Below are positions 9,056 to 18,543 of a stretch of DNA of 64,000 nt, piece by piece (positions within the stretch are counted from its first letter, which is position 1; each line of letters starts with the position of its first letter). The stretch covers positions 186,001-250,000 of the forward strand of contig NZ_JAGJEH010000002.1 in NCBI RefSeq assembly GCF_018100925.1. The letters run 5' to 3'. Position numbers and translations under genes: made by a program. The notes under the pieces were generated by a model. That model worked only from the letters and a program-made list of their open reading frames with translations. It was not told the origin of the DNA and searched no databases. Origin of the DNA: Pseudoalteromonas luteoviolacea. Lineage in GTDB: Bacteria; Pseudomonadota; Gammaproteobacteria; Enterobacterales; Alteromonadaceae.

Positions 9056-9912
9056 GTGAAAAGCTACAAAAAGTATTAGCGCGCGCGGGTGTAGGTTCGC
9101 GTCGTGAAATGGAAAAATATATCGATTCAAACCGTGTCAGTGTCAATGGTAAAGTTGCCACGTTGGGTGATAGAGTTGAAGAAAACGCGGTGATCAGAGT
9201 TGATGGTCACGTTGTTAAAATTGAGCAAAAAGAAGAACGCATCTGTCGTGTGTTAATGTATCACAAGCCAGAGGGTGAACTTTGTACACGCAAAGACCCT
9301 GAGGGGCGTCGCACGGTATTTGACAGGCTACCACGCCTTGAGGGAGATCGCTGGATTGCCATCGGTCGCCTCGATATTAATACTTCTGGCTTACTACTGT
9401 TTACCAATGACGGTGAGTTAGCAAATCGCTTGATGCACCCAAAATACGAAGTTGAGCGTGAATACTCGGTGCGTGTGTTTGGTGAAGTGAGCAACCAAAC
9501 TTTAAAAACACTTTGCGACGGTGTTGAATTAGAGGATGGCCCAGCTAAGTTTTTATCAATTAAACCTCGTGGTGGAGAAGGCATTAATAAGTGGTTTAAT
9601 GTCACCCTTACAGAAGGGCGTAATCGCGAAGTCCGCCGCTTGTGGCAATCACAAGAAGTTGACGTATCTCGACTGATCCGTGTGCGTTACGGCAAACTTG
9701 AACTAAATAAACGTTTGCCACAAGGTGGTTGGGAAGAGCTCAAGCTGGAAGATGTCAATTACTTACGCAAATCTGTGAGCTTGAGACCTGAAACGCAGAC
9801 CAAGTTGTCAGTTATGCCTGAAAAGCGTAAAGATAAGCGCGCAAAAGTTAATCGTATCAGAAAAGCAGTGCATAAGCACAATCAGCGTTTGAAGCAAAAC
9901 AAGCGTCGATAA
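9052..9912 (+). CDS. rluB: 23S rRNA pseudouridine(2605) synthase
   Basis: Isomerises U2605 of 23S rRNA in the peptidyl-transferase region. An S4 RNA-binding domain ([15 protein letters not shown], residues 7-21) precedes the catalytic domain, whose aspartate lies in [12 protein letters not shown] (Asp108). [11 protein letters not shown] and the basic tail ([14 protein letters not shown], ending KQNKRR) fit RluB rather than RluE or RsuA, and RluB is also the homologue found at this locus in E. coli. It is the last gene of the cluster before a strong terminator. Confidence 0.93.
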   Translation: MSEKLQKVLARAGVGSRREMEKYIDSNRVSVNGKVATLGDRVEENAVIRVDGHVVKIEQKEERICRVLMYHKPEGELCTRKDPEGRRTVFDRLPRLEGDRWIAIGRLDINTSGLLLFTNDGELANRLMHPKYEVEREYSVRVFGEVSNQTLKTLCDGVELEDGPAKFLSIKPRGGEGINKWFNVTLTEGRNREVRRLWQSQEVDVSRLIRVRYGKLELNKRLPQGGWEELKLEDVNYLRKSVSLRPETQTKLSVMPEKRKDKRAKVNRIRKAVHKHNQRLKQNKRR

Positions 9913-9925
9913 TAGTAAGCACATT

Positions 9926-9951
9926 AAAAAAGGGCCTGTAGGCCCTTTTTT
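9926..9951. terminator. bidirectional intrinsic terminator between rluB and yciK
   Basis: A(6)GGGCC-TGTA-GGCCC-T(6) forms a compact perfect hairpin with U runs on both strands, positioned between the converging rluB and yciK genes. Confidence 0.92.
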
Positions 9952-9980
9952 GTTTTTAGTTTTTTATCAAATATAAATGT

Positions 9981-10724
9981 CTATTTTGGCTGTGCATCGA
10001 TAGATTGGCCATTCACCTCTAGTGAATCATCAGACATCAAATATAAATAAGTTGGCATAAGGTCTTCTGCTGTTTTTAACTTGTCTCTATCTTCACCTGG
10101 AAAAGCGGCTTCACGCATGCTAGTGCGGGTTGCGCCAGGGTTAATACAGTTGACACGAATGTTTGTTTTTCCCACTTCACAGGCCCAAGTTTGCATCATG
10201 CCTTCAGTGGCAAATTTCGAAATTGCGTAGGCGCCCCAAAACTCACGGCCTTGGCGACCAACACCAGAAGATGTGAAAATAATGGATGCACTGGGGGCTT
10301 TGCGCATGACAGGGAAAAGAAAACGCGTGATCATAGCTTGTGCAGTGACATTCACCTTCATCACATTTTCAAAAGTCGATACACAGAAATGTTCTAGAGG
10401 GCCCATTGTGCCTAAAATTGCTGCATTATTAAGCAAGCCATCTAGCTTTCCAAACTGCTGTTCTATAGTAGAAGCTAAGTCTCTGTAGTGTTGTTTTGTC
10501 GCGCCTTTTAAGTCCAAAGGTACAATTGCGGGTTGTGGGTAACCTGCGTTAATGATCTCGTCGTATACAGCCTCTAATTTGCTGGTAGTTTTCCCTAACA
10601 AAATCACAGTGGCGCCATGTTTCGCATAATTAATTGCGGCAATACGGCCGATACCATCACCCGCACCTGTGACCAAAATCACTTTATTTTCTAACGCGTT
10701 GTTAGCTGCATTATATGTTTGCAT
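9981..10724 (-). CDS. yciK: YciK family short-chain dehydrogenase/reductase
   Basis: Classical SDR oxidoreductase of unknown physiological substrate. The 247 residues show the nucleotide-binding TGAGDGIGR, the NNAAILG segment, the Ser-Tyr-Lys catalytic set (TSSGVGRQ, then YAISK) and INPGATRTSMR. The ATG at 10724 is chosen because GAGGTCCAAT directly precedes it and the protein then aligns with E. coli YciK from its first residues; an upstream ATG at 10769 would add 15 unlikely residues. YciK lies between rluB and sohB in E. coli too. Confidence 0.9.
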   Translation of the reverse strand: MQTYNAANNALENKVILVTGAGDGIGRIAAINYAKHGATVILLGKTTSKLEAVYDEIINAGYPQPAIVPLDLKGATKQHYRDLASTIEQQFGKLDGLLNNAAILGTMGPLEHFCVSTFENVMKVNVTAQAMITRFLFPVMRKAPSASIIFTSSGVGRQGREFWGAYAISKFATEGMMQTWACEVGKTNIRVNCINPGATRTSMREAAFPGEDRDKLKTAEDLMPTYLYLMSDDSLEVNGQSIDAQPK

Positions 10725-10975
10725 ATTGGACCTCGAACAAATACATTTGCTATATTTTATCATAGTCATGGCGCAAGTTATCGAATTTATTGCAAATAGG
10801 AGTGGCGAAAGGCTACACTTTGCGTTAAGTTAAACTGGTCTAATGTCTTATTAAAAGCAAAATTACATAGTTTTAACGAATTATTCTCGGCGGCTTATTT
10901 GTGCTTACAACATAGAGGCAAATGTAGGCGCTGACCGAGAAACAATAATAATAAAATTATGTCGGAGCCAAAACA

Positions 10976-13429
10976 ATGAAGAAACTGTTACTACCACTTG
11001 CTGTCTCAGCCGCCCTCGCAGGCTGTGGTGGCGGTGAAACGCTAGAAGATGTAAAGCAAGACACCAAACCTGTAACACCGGTTGCATCGGTTAAATTTGA
11101 TCCCTCAAATGGTGTTATTTCCGTCCCTAATGATATTCTGTTTAGCGGGACACAAGATGGCACACTTAACATACCAGGGGAGCTAGATGGTGATTCAAAG
11201 CCTCAGGTATCACGTGCGAGTTACGCAGACCCTTCTCTAGCGCTCGGTGGTTTAGACGGTTGGTCTACACAAATGCCATATCAAATTGGCTTGAATACCC
11301 CCTCAGGCGTGACAATTGACGCCGCGACGGTTGCAGCACCAGGCGCTGTAAGGATTTTTGAAGTTGCGATGGGTAATGATGGTCAAACTGAAGCGTGTGC
11401 TCAGTTGACGCCTGCACTTGCCTGTCGTGTCGTCAGTGAGTTGACGTTTGGTCCAACTGGGGATTTCGTATCTCAGTTAAGTAGCGATGGCCAGAACATT
11501 AATATTATACCTGTTAAGCCATTTAAGACGAACACCACGTATATTACTGTCTTGACCACAAATATTAAAGATGGCATCGACGGTGGACGCAGTCTAACTC
11601 CTTCATCGACATATACATTGTTAAGACAAGAAGCTCCTCTGGTGACCGACGCTCAGCAGTCGCTTCAAGCCGTCATTCGCAGCTACGAACGAGCACTGGT
11701 TGCGAGTGAATCAATTAGCGCTGAAGAGATTGTGTATACAGCAGCAATGACAACTCAGTCTACAGGTGCAGTTGTTGGTTCCATTAAGCAGTTACTTGCC
11801 GCAACGATTAATACAGAGCGCCAACCTATGGTTACGGTAGCCGAACAGGATTTTGTTTCGGTTGCAGACAAATTTGAAGAGTTTGGTCTTGCTGCAACAT
11901 TGCCACCTGAGTTGCTTCAAGCGGCTGGTGGCATTAGGTACCTGAAAGGTAACATCCAGTTGCCACAATACCTTTCTAGACCGAAAAATGGTGAAAGCGC
12001 TGCATTGGCTGATACCTATTGGCAAGCGAAATGTGACAATGGTGTCGCTGTTATGGCTGCAACGGCTGCAGCGGGTGGTCAGCTTCCAGAGCCGGCAGCT
12101 GGGTCGTTAGATGAACAGTGTCAACAACTGTCCGGTGGTCAACTTCGTGATCTTGGTTTGGATGCACAAAAGTTTGTCACCAAATACAATCCTATTCCTG
12201 AAGAGCAGTGGGTTGCGAATGCGCCTGTGCAAATCACGTTCCCGTTATCACCAGCACCTGAAACTGGCTTCCCTGTTGTGATTATGCAGCACGGCATTAC
12301 CAGTAAAAAAGAAGATATGCTTGGCTTAACACTAGCGTTGTCACAAGCGGGCTTTGCAACGGTTGCTATTGACCACCCATTACACGGTGAGCGCGGTATC
12401 GATGTTGATGGTGATGGCAACGACGAGTTCAATGCGTCGACAAAAAGTGTATTGCATTACATGAACCTGCAGTCATTGTTAGTCGCGCGTGATAACTTAC
12501 GTCAGTCCACGGCAGATTTATTAGCATTGAGACTAGGCTTGCATGCTATCAATGCGGCATCTCAAGTACCACTTAACTTCAATACTCATGACGTGAGCTT
12601 TGTTGGTCAGTCACTGGGCTCAATTGTTGCGCCAAGCTTTATTGCACATGCGAATTTACCATTTACTGATGAACGTTTAAAACAAGCTGAGCCGTTGTTT
12701 AAGGTAGGGCCTGCTGCATTGTCTAGCGGTGGCGCGGGCATTGCAAACTTCCTAGTTGAATCTGGCTCTTTTGGCCCAGTTGTTAAAACCGCAGTGCTTC
12801 AAGGTGCGTCAGATTTAGCTGTGTCTAAAAAGTTCGGCAGTTACCTTCAAGAAGGTGCAGTGGCTGATTGTAGCGCGTTTGCAGGCAGTGCAAGTGCATT
12901 TGCTGCATGTGCATACAATACCTTTGTGGCTAATTTAGAGGCGGAAGGCGATCTGGCGTCAATCGGTGCGATTAATGCGACAGTCGATCAATTTGCCTAC
13001 GCATCACAAACCGTGTTGGACAGCGCAGATCCTCTCAATTACGCGCCGCTTGTACGCGCAGTAAATACGCCTATGTATATGAGCGTAGTGGTTGGCGGTG
13101 AAGGTGAGAATAAGGGTGACCAAGTTATTCCTGCGACAACATTACCGCGCAATCCGCTTGGCGGTAGTACACCATTGGCTGCAATGATGGGATTAGAAAC
13201 GGTCACGGAGTCACAGCAGTCAACTGACGGCACTGCTGGACGATATGTGGTTAACTTCTCACAAGGCCATCATAGTTCGCTGCTAACTCCTTCATTTGAT
13301 CAGCAAACTGGTGGAACTGCTCAAGGTCATGCACAAGCAACTGCTGAGATGCAGAAGCAAGTTGCGACTTACCTAGCTTCTAAAGGGCTGCTGTTACCAA
13401 TTACTGATGCAAGTGTAATTGCGAAGTAA
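10976..13429 (+). CDS. VolA/Pla-1-family surface lipoprotein (phospho)lipase
   Basis: An 817-residue lipoprotein with a signal ending in the lipobox LAGC, then GGGE. It resembles the VolA/Pla-1/cef extracellular lipases, which hydrolyse lysophospholipids at the cell surface so that fatty acids can be imported. The alpha/beta-hydrolase part is C-terminal: FPVVIMQHGITSKKED, HPLHGERGIDVDGDGNDEF, nucleophile elbow VGQSLGS (Ser546) and a late SQGHHS that may hold the catalytic His. It has its own terminator and separates yciK from sohB, which are close neighbours in enterics. Substrate specificity is inferred from the family. Confidence 0.85.
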   Translation: MKKLLLPLAVSAALAGCGGGETLEDVKQDTKPVTPVASVKFDPSNGVISVPNDILFSGTQDGTLNIPGELDGDSKPQVSRASYADPSLALGGLDGWSTQMPYQIGLNTPSGVTIDAATVAAPGAVRIFEVAMGNDGQTEACAQLTPALACRVVSELTFGPTGDFVSQLSSDGQNINIIPVKPFKTNTTYITVLTTNIKDGIDGGRSLTPSSTYTLLRQEAPLVTDAQQSLQAVIRSYERALVASESISAEEIVYTAAMTTQSTGAVVGSIKQLLAATINTERQPMVTVAEQDFVSVADKFEEFGLAATLPPELLQAAGGIRYLKGNIQLPQYLSRPKNGESAALADTYWQAKCDNGVAVMAATAAAGGQLPEPAAGSLDEQCQQLSGGQLRDLGLDAQKFVTKYNPIPEEQWVANAPVQITFPLSPAPETGFPVVIMQHGITSKKEDMLGLTLALSQAGFATVAIDHPLHGERGIDVDGDGNDEFNASTKSVLHYMNLQSLLVARDNLRQSTADLLALRLGLHAINAASQVPLNFNTHDVSFVGQSLGSIVAPSFIAHANLPFTDERLKQAEPLFKVGPAALSSGGAGIANFLVESGSFGPVVKTAVLQGASDLAVSKKFGSYLQEGAVADCSAFAGSASAFAACAYNTFVANLEAEGDLASIGAINATVDQFAYASQTVLDSADPLNYAPLVRAVNTPMYMSVVVGGEGENKGDQVIPATTLPRNPLGGSTPLAAMMGLETVTESQQSTDGTAGRYVVNFSQGHHSSLLTPSFDQQTGGTAQGHAQATAEMQKQVATYLASKGLLLPITDASVIAK

Positions 13430-13440
13430 CATGAAACATT

Positions 13441-13470
13441 AAAAAAAGCCGCTAAGTAGCGGCTTTTTTT
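13441..13470 (+). terminator. intrinsic terminator after the VolA-like gene
   Basis: AAGCCGCTA/TAGCGGCTT hairpin with a two-base apex, flanked by A7 and T7. It is strong and probably works in both directions. Confidence 0.93.
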
Positions 13471-13708
13471 ATGCCTGTGACCCGTCCTAAATCGCGTTGA
13501 CACTTTTCAAACTTATTTTGGAGAGTGTGGTGTGAATGAATGGCCACTGCGGTTGACCAAATATTCCTCTTATTATGGTTGATTTACCGATAATTGGTAT
13601 TGCAATTAGCGCTGTTATTGCAAAGTAATCTTATTTAGGACAAGATTAACAATTACCGCAGAGCGGTTTTTAATTAAATACTTTTACAGCAAAGGTCGGG
13701 AGATAGCA

Positions 13709-14716
13709 TTGGCATTTTTGTTTGAATATGGCTTATTTTTGGCAAAAGCGGTGACAATCGTCATTGCTATTGGCGCCATTATTGTTTTAATTGTGGGCGC
13801 AAGTCAAAAACCAAAGAGCAAATCTGGAGAGATTGAAGTCAAAGATTTATCTTCTCAGTTAGCAGAAACGAAAGAAGAATTTTTACAGCAAACACTAGAT
13901 AAAAAAGCATTAAAAGCACACCTTAAAGAAAACAAGAAGAAGACGGATGAAAAACCTGAGAAGCAGGCGTTTGTCATCGACTTCTCTGGTAGTATTGACG
14001 CGCATGAGGTGGCGAGCTTAAGAGAAGAGATCACCGCAATTTTGACCATTGCCAACAAAGACAAAGACCAAGTACTTGTTAATGTGGAAAGTGGTGGCGG
14101 CGTTGTCCATGGATATGGTTTAGCGGCATCTCAGCTGATCCGTTTGAAGCAAGCTGGTTTGCCTCTGACTATCAGCGTTGATAAAGTCGCAGCAAGCGGC
14201 GGTTACATGATGGCATGTGTTGCAGATAAAATTGTTGCTGCACCTTTTGCGATTGTTGGCTCGATTGGCGTACTGGCTCAAATTCCTAATTTCAATAAAA
14301 TTTTGAAAAAGAACGACGTTGATTTTGAACAGATCACAGCAGGCGAATATAAACGCACGTTAACCATGTTTGGTGAAAATACCGACCAAGGCCGTGATAA
14401 ATTCAAAAGTGAAGTAGAACATACCCACACGCTATTTAAGCAGTTTGTAAGCGAACACAGACCGAGCCTAGATATTGACAAGGTTGCTACGGGCGAACAT
14501 TGGTTTGCGACTCATGCCAAAGAATTTGACTTGGTTGATGAAATCAAAACAAGTGACGATTTACTCTTGGAGTTAAACGAAACTCACCAGCTTTTCAGTG
14601 TGAAGTACAAAACCAAAAAGGCATTGGCTGAGCGCTTTGGACTTGGTCTGAGTATTGTTGCTGAAAAACTTGGCATTAAGCTCCTATCTCAACTGCAAAC
14701 AAATACTTATAAGTAA
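13709..14716 (+). CDS. sohB: SohB family inner-membrane serine protease (S49)
   Basis: Homologue of E. coli SohB, a signal-peptide-peptidase-A-like protease anchored in the inner membrane. The 335 residues begin with an N-terminal membrane segment (EYGLFLAKAVTIVIAIGAII), then a charged coiled region (about 45-90), then the S49 domain with DFSGSIDAHEV, VDKVAASGGYMMACVADKI (nucleophile Ser) and EYKRTLT (Lys base). The start is a TTG at 13709 behind GGGAGA, giving MAFLFEYGLFLAK, which aligns with the E. coli N-terminus. Confidence 0.93.
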   Translation: MAFLFEYGLFLAKAVTIVIAIGAIIVLIVGASQKPKSKSGEIEVKDLSSQLAETKEEFLQQTLDKKALKAHLKENKKKTDEKPEKQAFVIDFSGSIDAHEVASLREEITAILTIANKDKDQVLVNVESGGGVVHGYGLAASQLIRLKQAGLPLTISVDKVAASGGYMMACVADKIVAAPFAIVGSIGVLAQIPNFNKILKKNDVDFEQITAGEYKRTLTMFGENTDQGRDKFKSEVEHTHTLFKQFVSEHRPSLDIDKVATGEHWFATHAKEFDLVDEIKTSDDLLLELNETHQLFSVKYKTKKALAERFGLGLSIVAEKLGIKLLSQLQTNTYK

Positions 14717-14729
14717 ACATTTAGTTTTT

Positions 14730-14756
14730 GGCCCGTTCCTGAAAGTTTGACGGGCC
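14730..14756 (+). terminator. probable terminator after sohB
   Basis: GGCCCGT (14730-14736) pairs with ACGGGCC (14750-14756), followed by AATTT. The stem is strong but the U tail is short. Confidence 0.6.
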
Positions 14757-15074
14757 AATTTAAACAAGCGAAAGCGCAGAACCTGACATTTCTCACCTCA
14801 ACAATATAATCACTTGTTACAGCAAGTAAATACTGCCATTTGTAAGTAGGACTATTGAAAGTTCTATTCTTTCCGATTTTACGTTTTTAAAGTGTTCGCG
14901 AAAAAGTACCGTTTTCAGGTGCTTAAATTTCATTTCGGCTGTTTGGGGACATAAAATGTTACAATATAACTTTAGACTCTAATTTCTGTAACCTCAGCGA
15001 ATATTTACATACGTCTATCATTTTTTAAGTTAATGTTGACGAGGATAAAAACTAAAATCAACATCGGTGGGAAA
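14757..15074. other. intergenic region upstream of the BNR-repeat protein
   Basis: About 318 bases without a credible gene. It contains AT-rich promoter-like sequence near 14958-14985 (GTTACAATATAAC), but no element I can name with confidence. Confidence 0.4.
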
Positions 15075-18000
15075 ATGAATGTACTACTAAAAGCAGCTGT
15101 AGCTGTGTCTTTAGCGTGCGCTAGTTCGAATACACTGGCCGCGAAATCAGATGTGGAAAAGTCAATTTTTAGCAGCAAAACCTTTGAAGCGATGAAGCTG
15201 CGCAATATTGGCCCGGCTTATATGTCCGGTCGTATTGCAGATATTGAAGTTGACCAAAATAATCCATCTACTTGGTACACTGCGGTGGGATCGGGTGGCG
15301 TATGGAAAACAGAGAATGCGGGCACAACCTGGACACCAATCTTTGATAAACAAGCGGTGTATTCAACAGGTGATGTGACTATAGATCCGAGTAACTCAAA
15401 CATTATTTGGGTTGGCACCGGAGAAAATAATGGAGGCCGACACATCAGTTTTGGTGACGGTGTCTACAAATCAATGGATGGCGGTAAAACATGGAAAAAC
15501 ATGGGCTTGAAGAAGTCAGAACGTATTTCCGACATCATTATTCATCCAACAGACTCAAATACAGTTTGGGTTTCGGCGCAAGGTCCGCTTTGGACTGGTG
15601 GTGGTGAGCGCGGGTTATATAAAACCACTGATGGTGGTGAAACTTGGAAGTTGGTACTCAAACCAGAAGATGAGTGGACAGGCGTTACCTCACTATTAAT
15701 TGATCCGAGAAACCCAAATAAACTTTATGCTGCGACTTGGTCTCGACAAAGAAAAGTTGCAACTTATGTTGGGACGGGGCCTGCTTCAGGGATTCACACA
15801 TCAGATGATGGCGGTGAAACTTGGACAGAACTAAAAACAGGCTTGCCAACTGGTAACATGGGTAAAATAGGTCTAGCGATTTCGCCTATCAACCCAGATG
15901 TTGTGTATGCTGCGGTTGAAATTGATAACCGCAAAGGTGGACTATACCGCTCGGCAAACCGTGGTCAAAGCTGGACCAAGATGTCTGATGAAGTTGGTGG
16001 CGGAACAGGTCCTCACTATTACCAAGAGATCTTCGCTGACAAGCACCAGTTTGATCGTATTTACATTGCGAGTAACTACAGTAAAGTTTCCGATGACGGT
16101 GGTAAAACTTGGACACCAATTAATACCAAACGCAAGCACGTAGACGACCATGCCATGGCATTTCACCCAACAGATCCTGATTTTGTGTTAATCGGCTCTG
16201 ATGGTGGTATTTATATGTCTCATGACCGTATGGCTAACTGGCGCTTTATGGCTAATTTACCATTGACACAATTCTATAAAGTCGCGCCTGATGATTCTAA
16301 GCCATTTTATAAAGTTTATGCTGGTGCGCAAGACAACTCTACACAAGGTGGCCCATCACGTACTGTACGTGAAGAAGGTATCAAGAATAAAGACTGGTTC
16401 TTAACTCTTGGTGGTGATGGACATCAACCAGCTGTTGAGCCCGGCAACCCGGATATCATGTATTCTCAATGGCAGCAGGGCAACTTAACGCGTCATGATC
16501 TTAAGACTCGCGAGAATGTTTATATCAAACCTCAGCCACGTCCAGGTGATCCAGCTGAGCGCTTTAACTGGGATGCGCCAGTAAATGTTTCGACGCACGA
16601 CCCTAAACGCGTTTATTTTGCTTCGCAACGAGTTTGGCGCTCTGATGACCGCGGTGATAGCTGGACACCGATTTCTGGTGATTTGACTAAAAACGGCAAC
16701 CGTATGCATATCCCTATGATGGGTAGGACTTGGTCGGTAGAGGCAGGCTGGGATCTCTACGCCATGTCAGAGTACCACACGATTGCGAACTTCTCAGAAA
16801 GTCCTGTTGACGAAAATATATTGTGGGCTGGTACTGACGATGGCCTGATCCAAGTGACCAGTGATGGCGGTAAAAATTGGAAAAAGATTGATTTGAAGCG
16901 TGTTAAAGGCGTACCTGAAACTGCGTATGTCAATGATATCCGTGCAGACTTGTTCGATCCAAATACTGTCTATGTGGCCCTTGATAATCACAAGTACGGT
17001 GACTTCAAACCATATCTGATCAAGTCGACAAACTTAGGTAAAACTTGGAAGTCACTTGCTAAAGACTTGCCTGAGAAGCACTTAGTGTGGCGAATTGTAC
17101 AAGACCACGTCAACAAAGACTTAATGTTTATTGGTACTGAGTTCGGTATTTTCTTCACCGTGGATGGTGGTAAAAAGTGGACCGAGTTAAATGGCGGGAT
17201 CCCAACGATTTCAACCCGTGATGTAAAAATACAGCGCCGTGAAAATGATTTAGTGGCGGGTACTTTTGGCCGTGGTATTTATATTCTTGATGATTACGCA
17301 CCGCTGCGTACATTGACAGAGCAAGCCATGGAGCAAGAGGCTATCCTGATGGGTCCAAGCCGTCCGGTTAAATGGTTCCAGCTAGATACAAACCACAGCA
17401 ATACGGATGGTGATGATCGATATGTAGCGAAAAACCCTGAACATGGTGCTACCTTAACTTACTTCTTAAAAGACAGCTTATTAACGGCTAAAGAGCAGCG
17501 TCAAAAAGCTGAAAAAGAAATGGTTAAAGAAGAGAAGTATCCTAAGTATCCAGCATGGGAAGACATCGAAAAAGAAAATCAAGAACCAAAACCTGTGGTC
17601 TATCTTGAAATTCGTGATGCGCAAGGTCAATTTGTTGACCGCGTTGCTGGCAAAGCAAGCAAAGGTATACACCGTGTGACTTGGGATATGGAATACGCAG
17701 CTAACCAAGCAATTACGGGTGAAAAAGCATCCATGTGGGACCCGTTTGCGATGAGCACAATGGTAATGCCAGGTAAATATACGGCAACACTTTACAAGCG
17801 TGTGAAAGGTGAAATTTCACAGCTAGCAAGCCCTGTAGAGTTTGAATTGCAACCAATTACGGAAGGTGCAGTATCTGGCCCGACAGCGGAGTCAATCGCG
17901 CGATTTAGTGAGCAACTTAAAGATGTACAAAGACGCTACACGTCCACAACCGCTGTATTAGGCGAAATGACAAAAACAATGGAAGTATTGCGTACCGCAA

Positions 18001-18347
18001 TCGATCGTACACCGGGCAACATTAACGCACTTGAATCTGCCTATGCACAAGCGCAAGCTGATATAAATGCGATTAACTTTGAGTTAAATGGCCTGAAGTC
18101 GCGTACAAGAATGGGTACAAAGCCTGCGAACATCTCAAGTCGCTTGGGTTATGCTATGTCTGCGCTGTGGTCAACTTATGGACCCACTAAACAGCACCGT
18201 CAGCAATTTGGTTTTGCTCAACAAGGGTTAGAAGACGTTATCAAGCGCGTTTCAACCTTAGAAGCAGAAACTATCCCAAGTATTCAACAAGCAATTGTTG
18301 ATGCGGGCGGTCCTTGGACTAAAGGTGCATCGGTTATTGCCAAATAG
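15075..18347 (+). CDS. exported beta-propeller protein with BNR/sortilin-like repeats
   Basis: A 1,090-residue secreted or periplasmic protein of the WD40/YVTN/BNR-like, VPS10-related group; its activity is unknown. The ATG at 15075 (GGTGGGAAA upstream) gives a clean signal peptide, MNVLLKAAVAVSLACASSNTLAA; the in-frame ATG at 15033 would bury it. BNR Asp-box repeats such as SxDGGKTW recur: SMDGGKTWKN, TTDGGETWKL, SDDGGETWTE, SDDGGKTWTP, TSDGGKNWKK and VDGGKKWTE. A proline/charged region near residue 810 and a helical C-terminus (about 950-1090) follow. Annotators often call such proteins glycosyl hydrolases; I see no catalytic residues to support that. It appears monocistronic. Confidence 0.85.
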   Translation: MNVLLKAAVAVSLACASSNTLAAKSDVEKSIFSSKTFEAMKLRNIGPAYMSGRIADIEVDQNNPSTWYTAVGSGGVWKTENAGTTWTPIFDKQAVYSTGDVTIDPSNSNIIWVGTGENNGGRHISFGDGVYKSMDGGKTWKNMGLKKSERISDIIIHPTDSNTVWVSAQGPLWTGGGERGLYKTTDGGETWKLVLKPEDEWTGVTSLLIDPRNPNKLYAATWSRQRKVATYVGTGPASGIHTSDDGGETWTELKTGLPTGNMGKIGLAISPINPDVVYAAVEIDNRKGGLYRSANRGQSWTKMSDEVGGGTGPHYYQEIFADKHQFDRIYIASNYSKVSDDGGKTWTPINTKRKHVDDHAMAFHPTDPDFVLIGSDGGIYMSHDRMANWRFMANLPLTQFYKVAPDDSKPFYKVYAGAQDNSTQGGPSRTVREEGIKNKDWFLTLGGDGHQPAVEPGNPDIMYSQWQQGNLTRHDLKTRENVYIKPQPRPGDPAERFNWDAPVNVSTHDPKRVYFASQRVWRSDDRGDSWTPISGDLTKNGNRMHIPMMGRTWSVEAGWDLYAMSEYHTIANFSESPVDENILWAGTDDGLIQVTSDGGKNWKKIDLKRVKGVPETAYVNDIRADLFDPNTVYVALDNHKYGDFKPYLIKSTNLGKTWKSLAKDLPEKHLVWRIVQDHVNKDLMFIGTEFGIFFTVDGGKKWTELNGGIPTISTRDVKIQRRENDLVAGTFGRGIYILDDYAPLRTLTEQAMEQEAILMGPSRPVKWFQLDTNHSNTDGDDRYVAKNPEHGATLTYFLKDSLLTAKEQRQKAEKEMVKEEKYPKYPAWEDIEKENQEPKPVVYLEIRDAQGQFVDRVAGKASKGIHRVTWDMEYAANQAITGEKASMWDPFAMSTMVMPGKYTATLYKRVKGEISQLASPVEFELQPITEGAVSGPTAESIARFSEQLKDVQRRYTSTTAVLGEMTKTMEVLRTAIDRTPGNINALESAYAQAQADINAINFELNGLKSRTRMGTKPANISSRLGYAMSALWSTYGPTKQHRQQFGFAQQGLEDVIKRVSTLEAETIPSIQQAIVDAGGPWTKGASVIAK

Positions 18348-18359
18348 CCTTTATATTGC

Positions 18360-18390
18360 AACGGCGTCGAGTACTTAGCGACGCCGTTTT
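18360..18390 (+). terminator. intrinsic terminator after the BNR-repeat gene
   Basis: AACGGCGTCG/CGACGCCGTT ten-base-pair stem with a nine-base loop and TT tail. Confidence 0.8.
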
Positions 18391-18410
18391 ACGCTCAAAT
18401 GCTAAGCTTT

Positions 18411-18433
18411 ATGCTAATCAAATGATTTGGCAT
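18411..18433. promoter_or_regulatory. imperfect inverted repeat upstream of the TonB receptor
   Basis: ATGCTAATCA, then AA, then TGATTTGGCAT, form a near-palindrome about 110 bases before the receptor ATG. It could be an operator. The match to a Fur 7-1-7 box is poor and it is not a Zur box, so no regulator is assigned. Confidence 0.3.
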
Positions 18434-18543
18434 ATATTTCCAGGACGAAAATGCTTAGCCTTTTAATTAGTTAACAATGAAGAAGTCCTGATGAAACAAC
18501 GATAACAAAACGTACAATGAGTTAATTGAGCTGTACCTTAACT

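Noticed and set aside
11792..12432. Two antisense frames inside the VolA-like gene
   Set aside because: No motifs or ribosome sites; the sense frame has a lipobox and a GQSLGS nucleophile, so these are shadows.
15889..16166. Overlapping alternative frames on both strands inside the BNR-repeat gene
   Set aside because: They arise from repeated Asp-box codons in the real gene; no independent support.
18400..18540. Zur or Fur box before the first TonB receptor
   Set aside because: No GTTATA-N-TATAAC palindrome, and the near-palindrome at 18411 matches the Fur consensus poorly.
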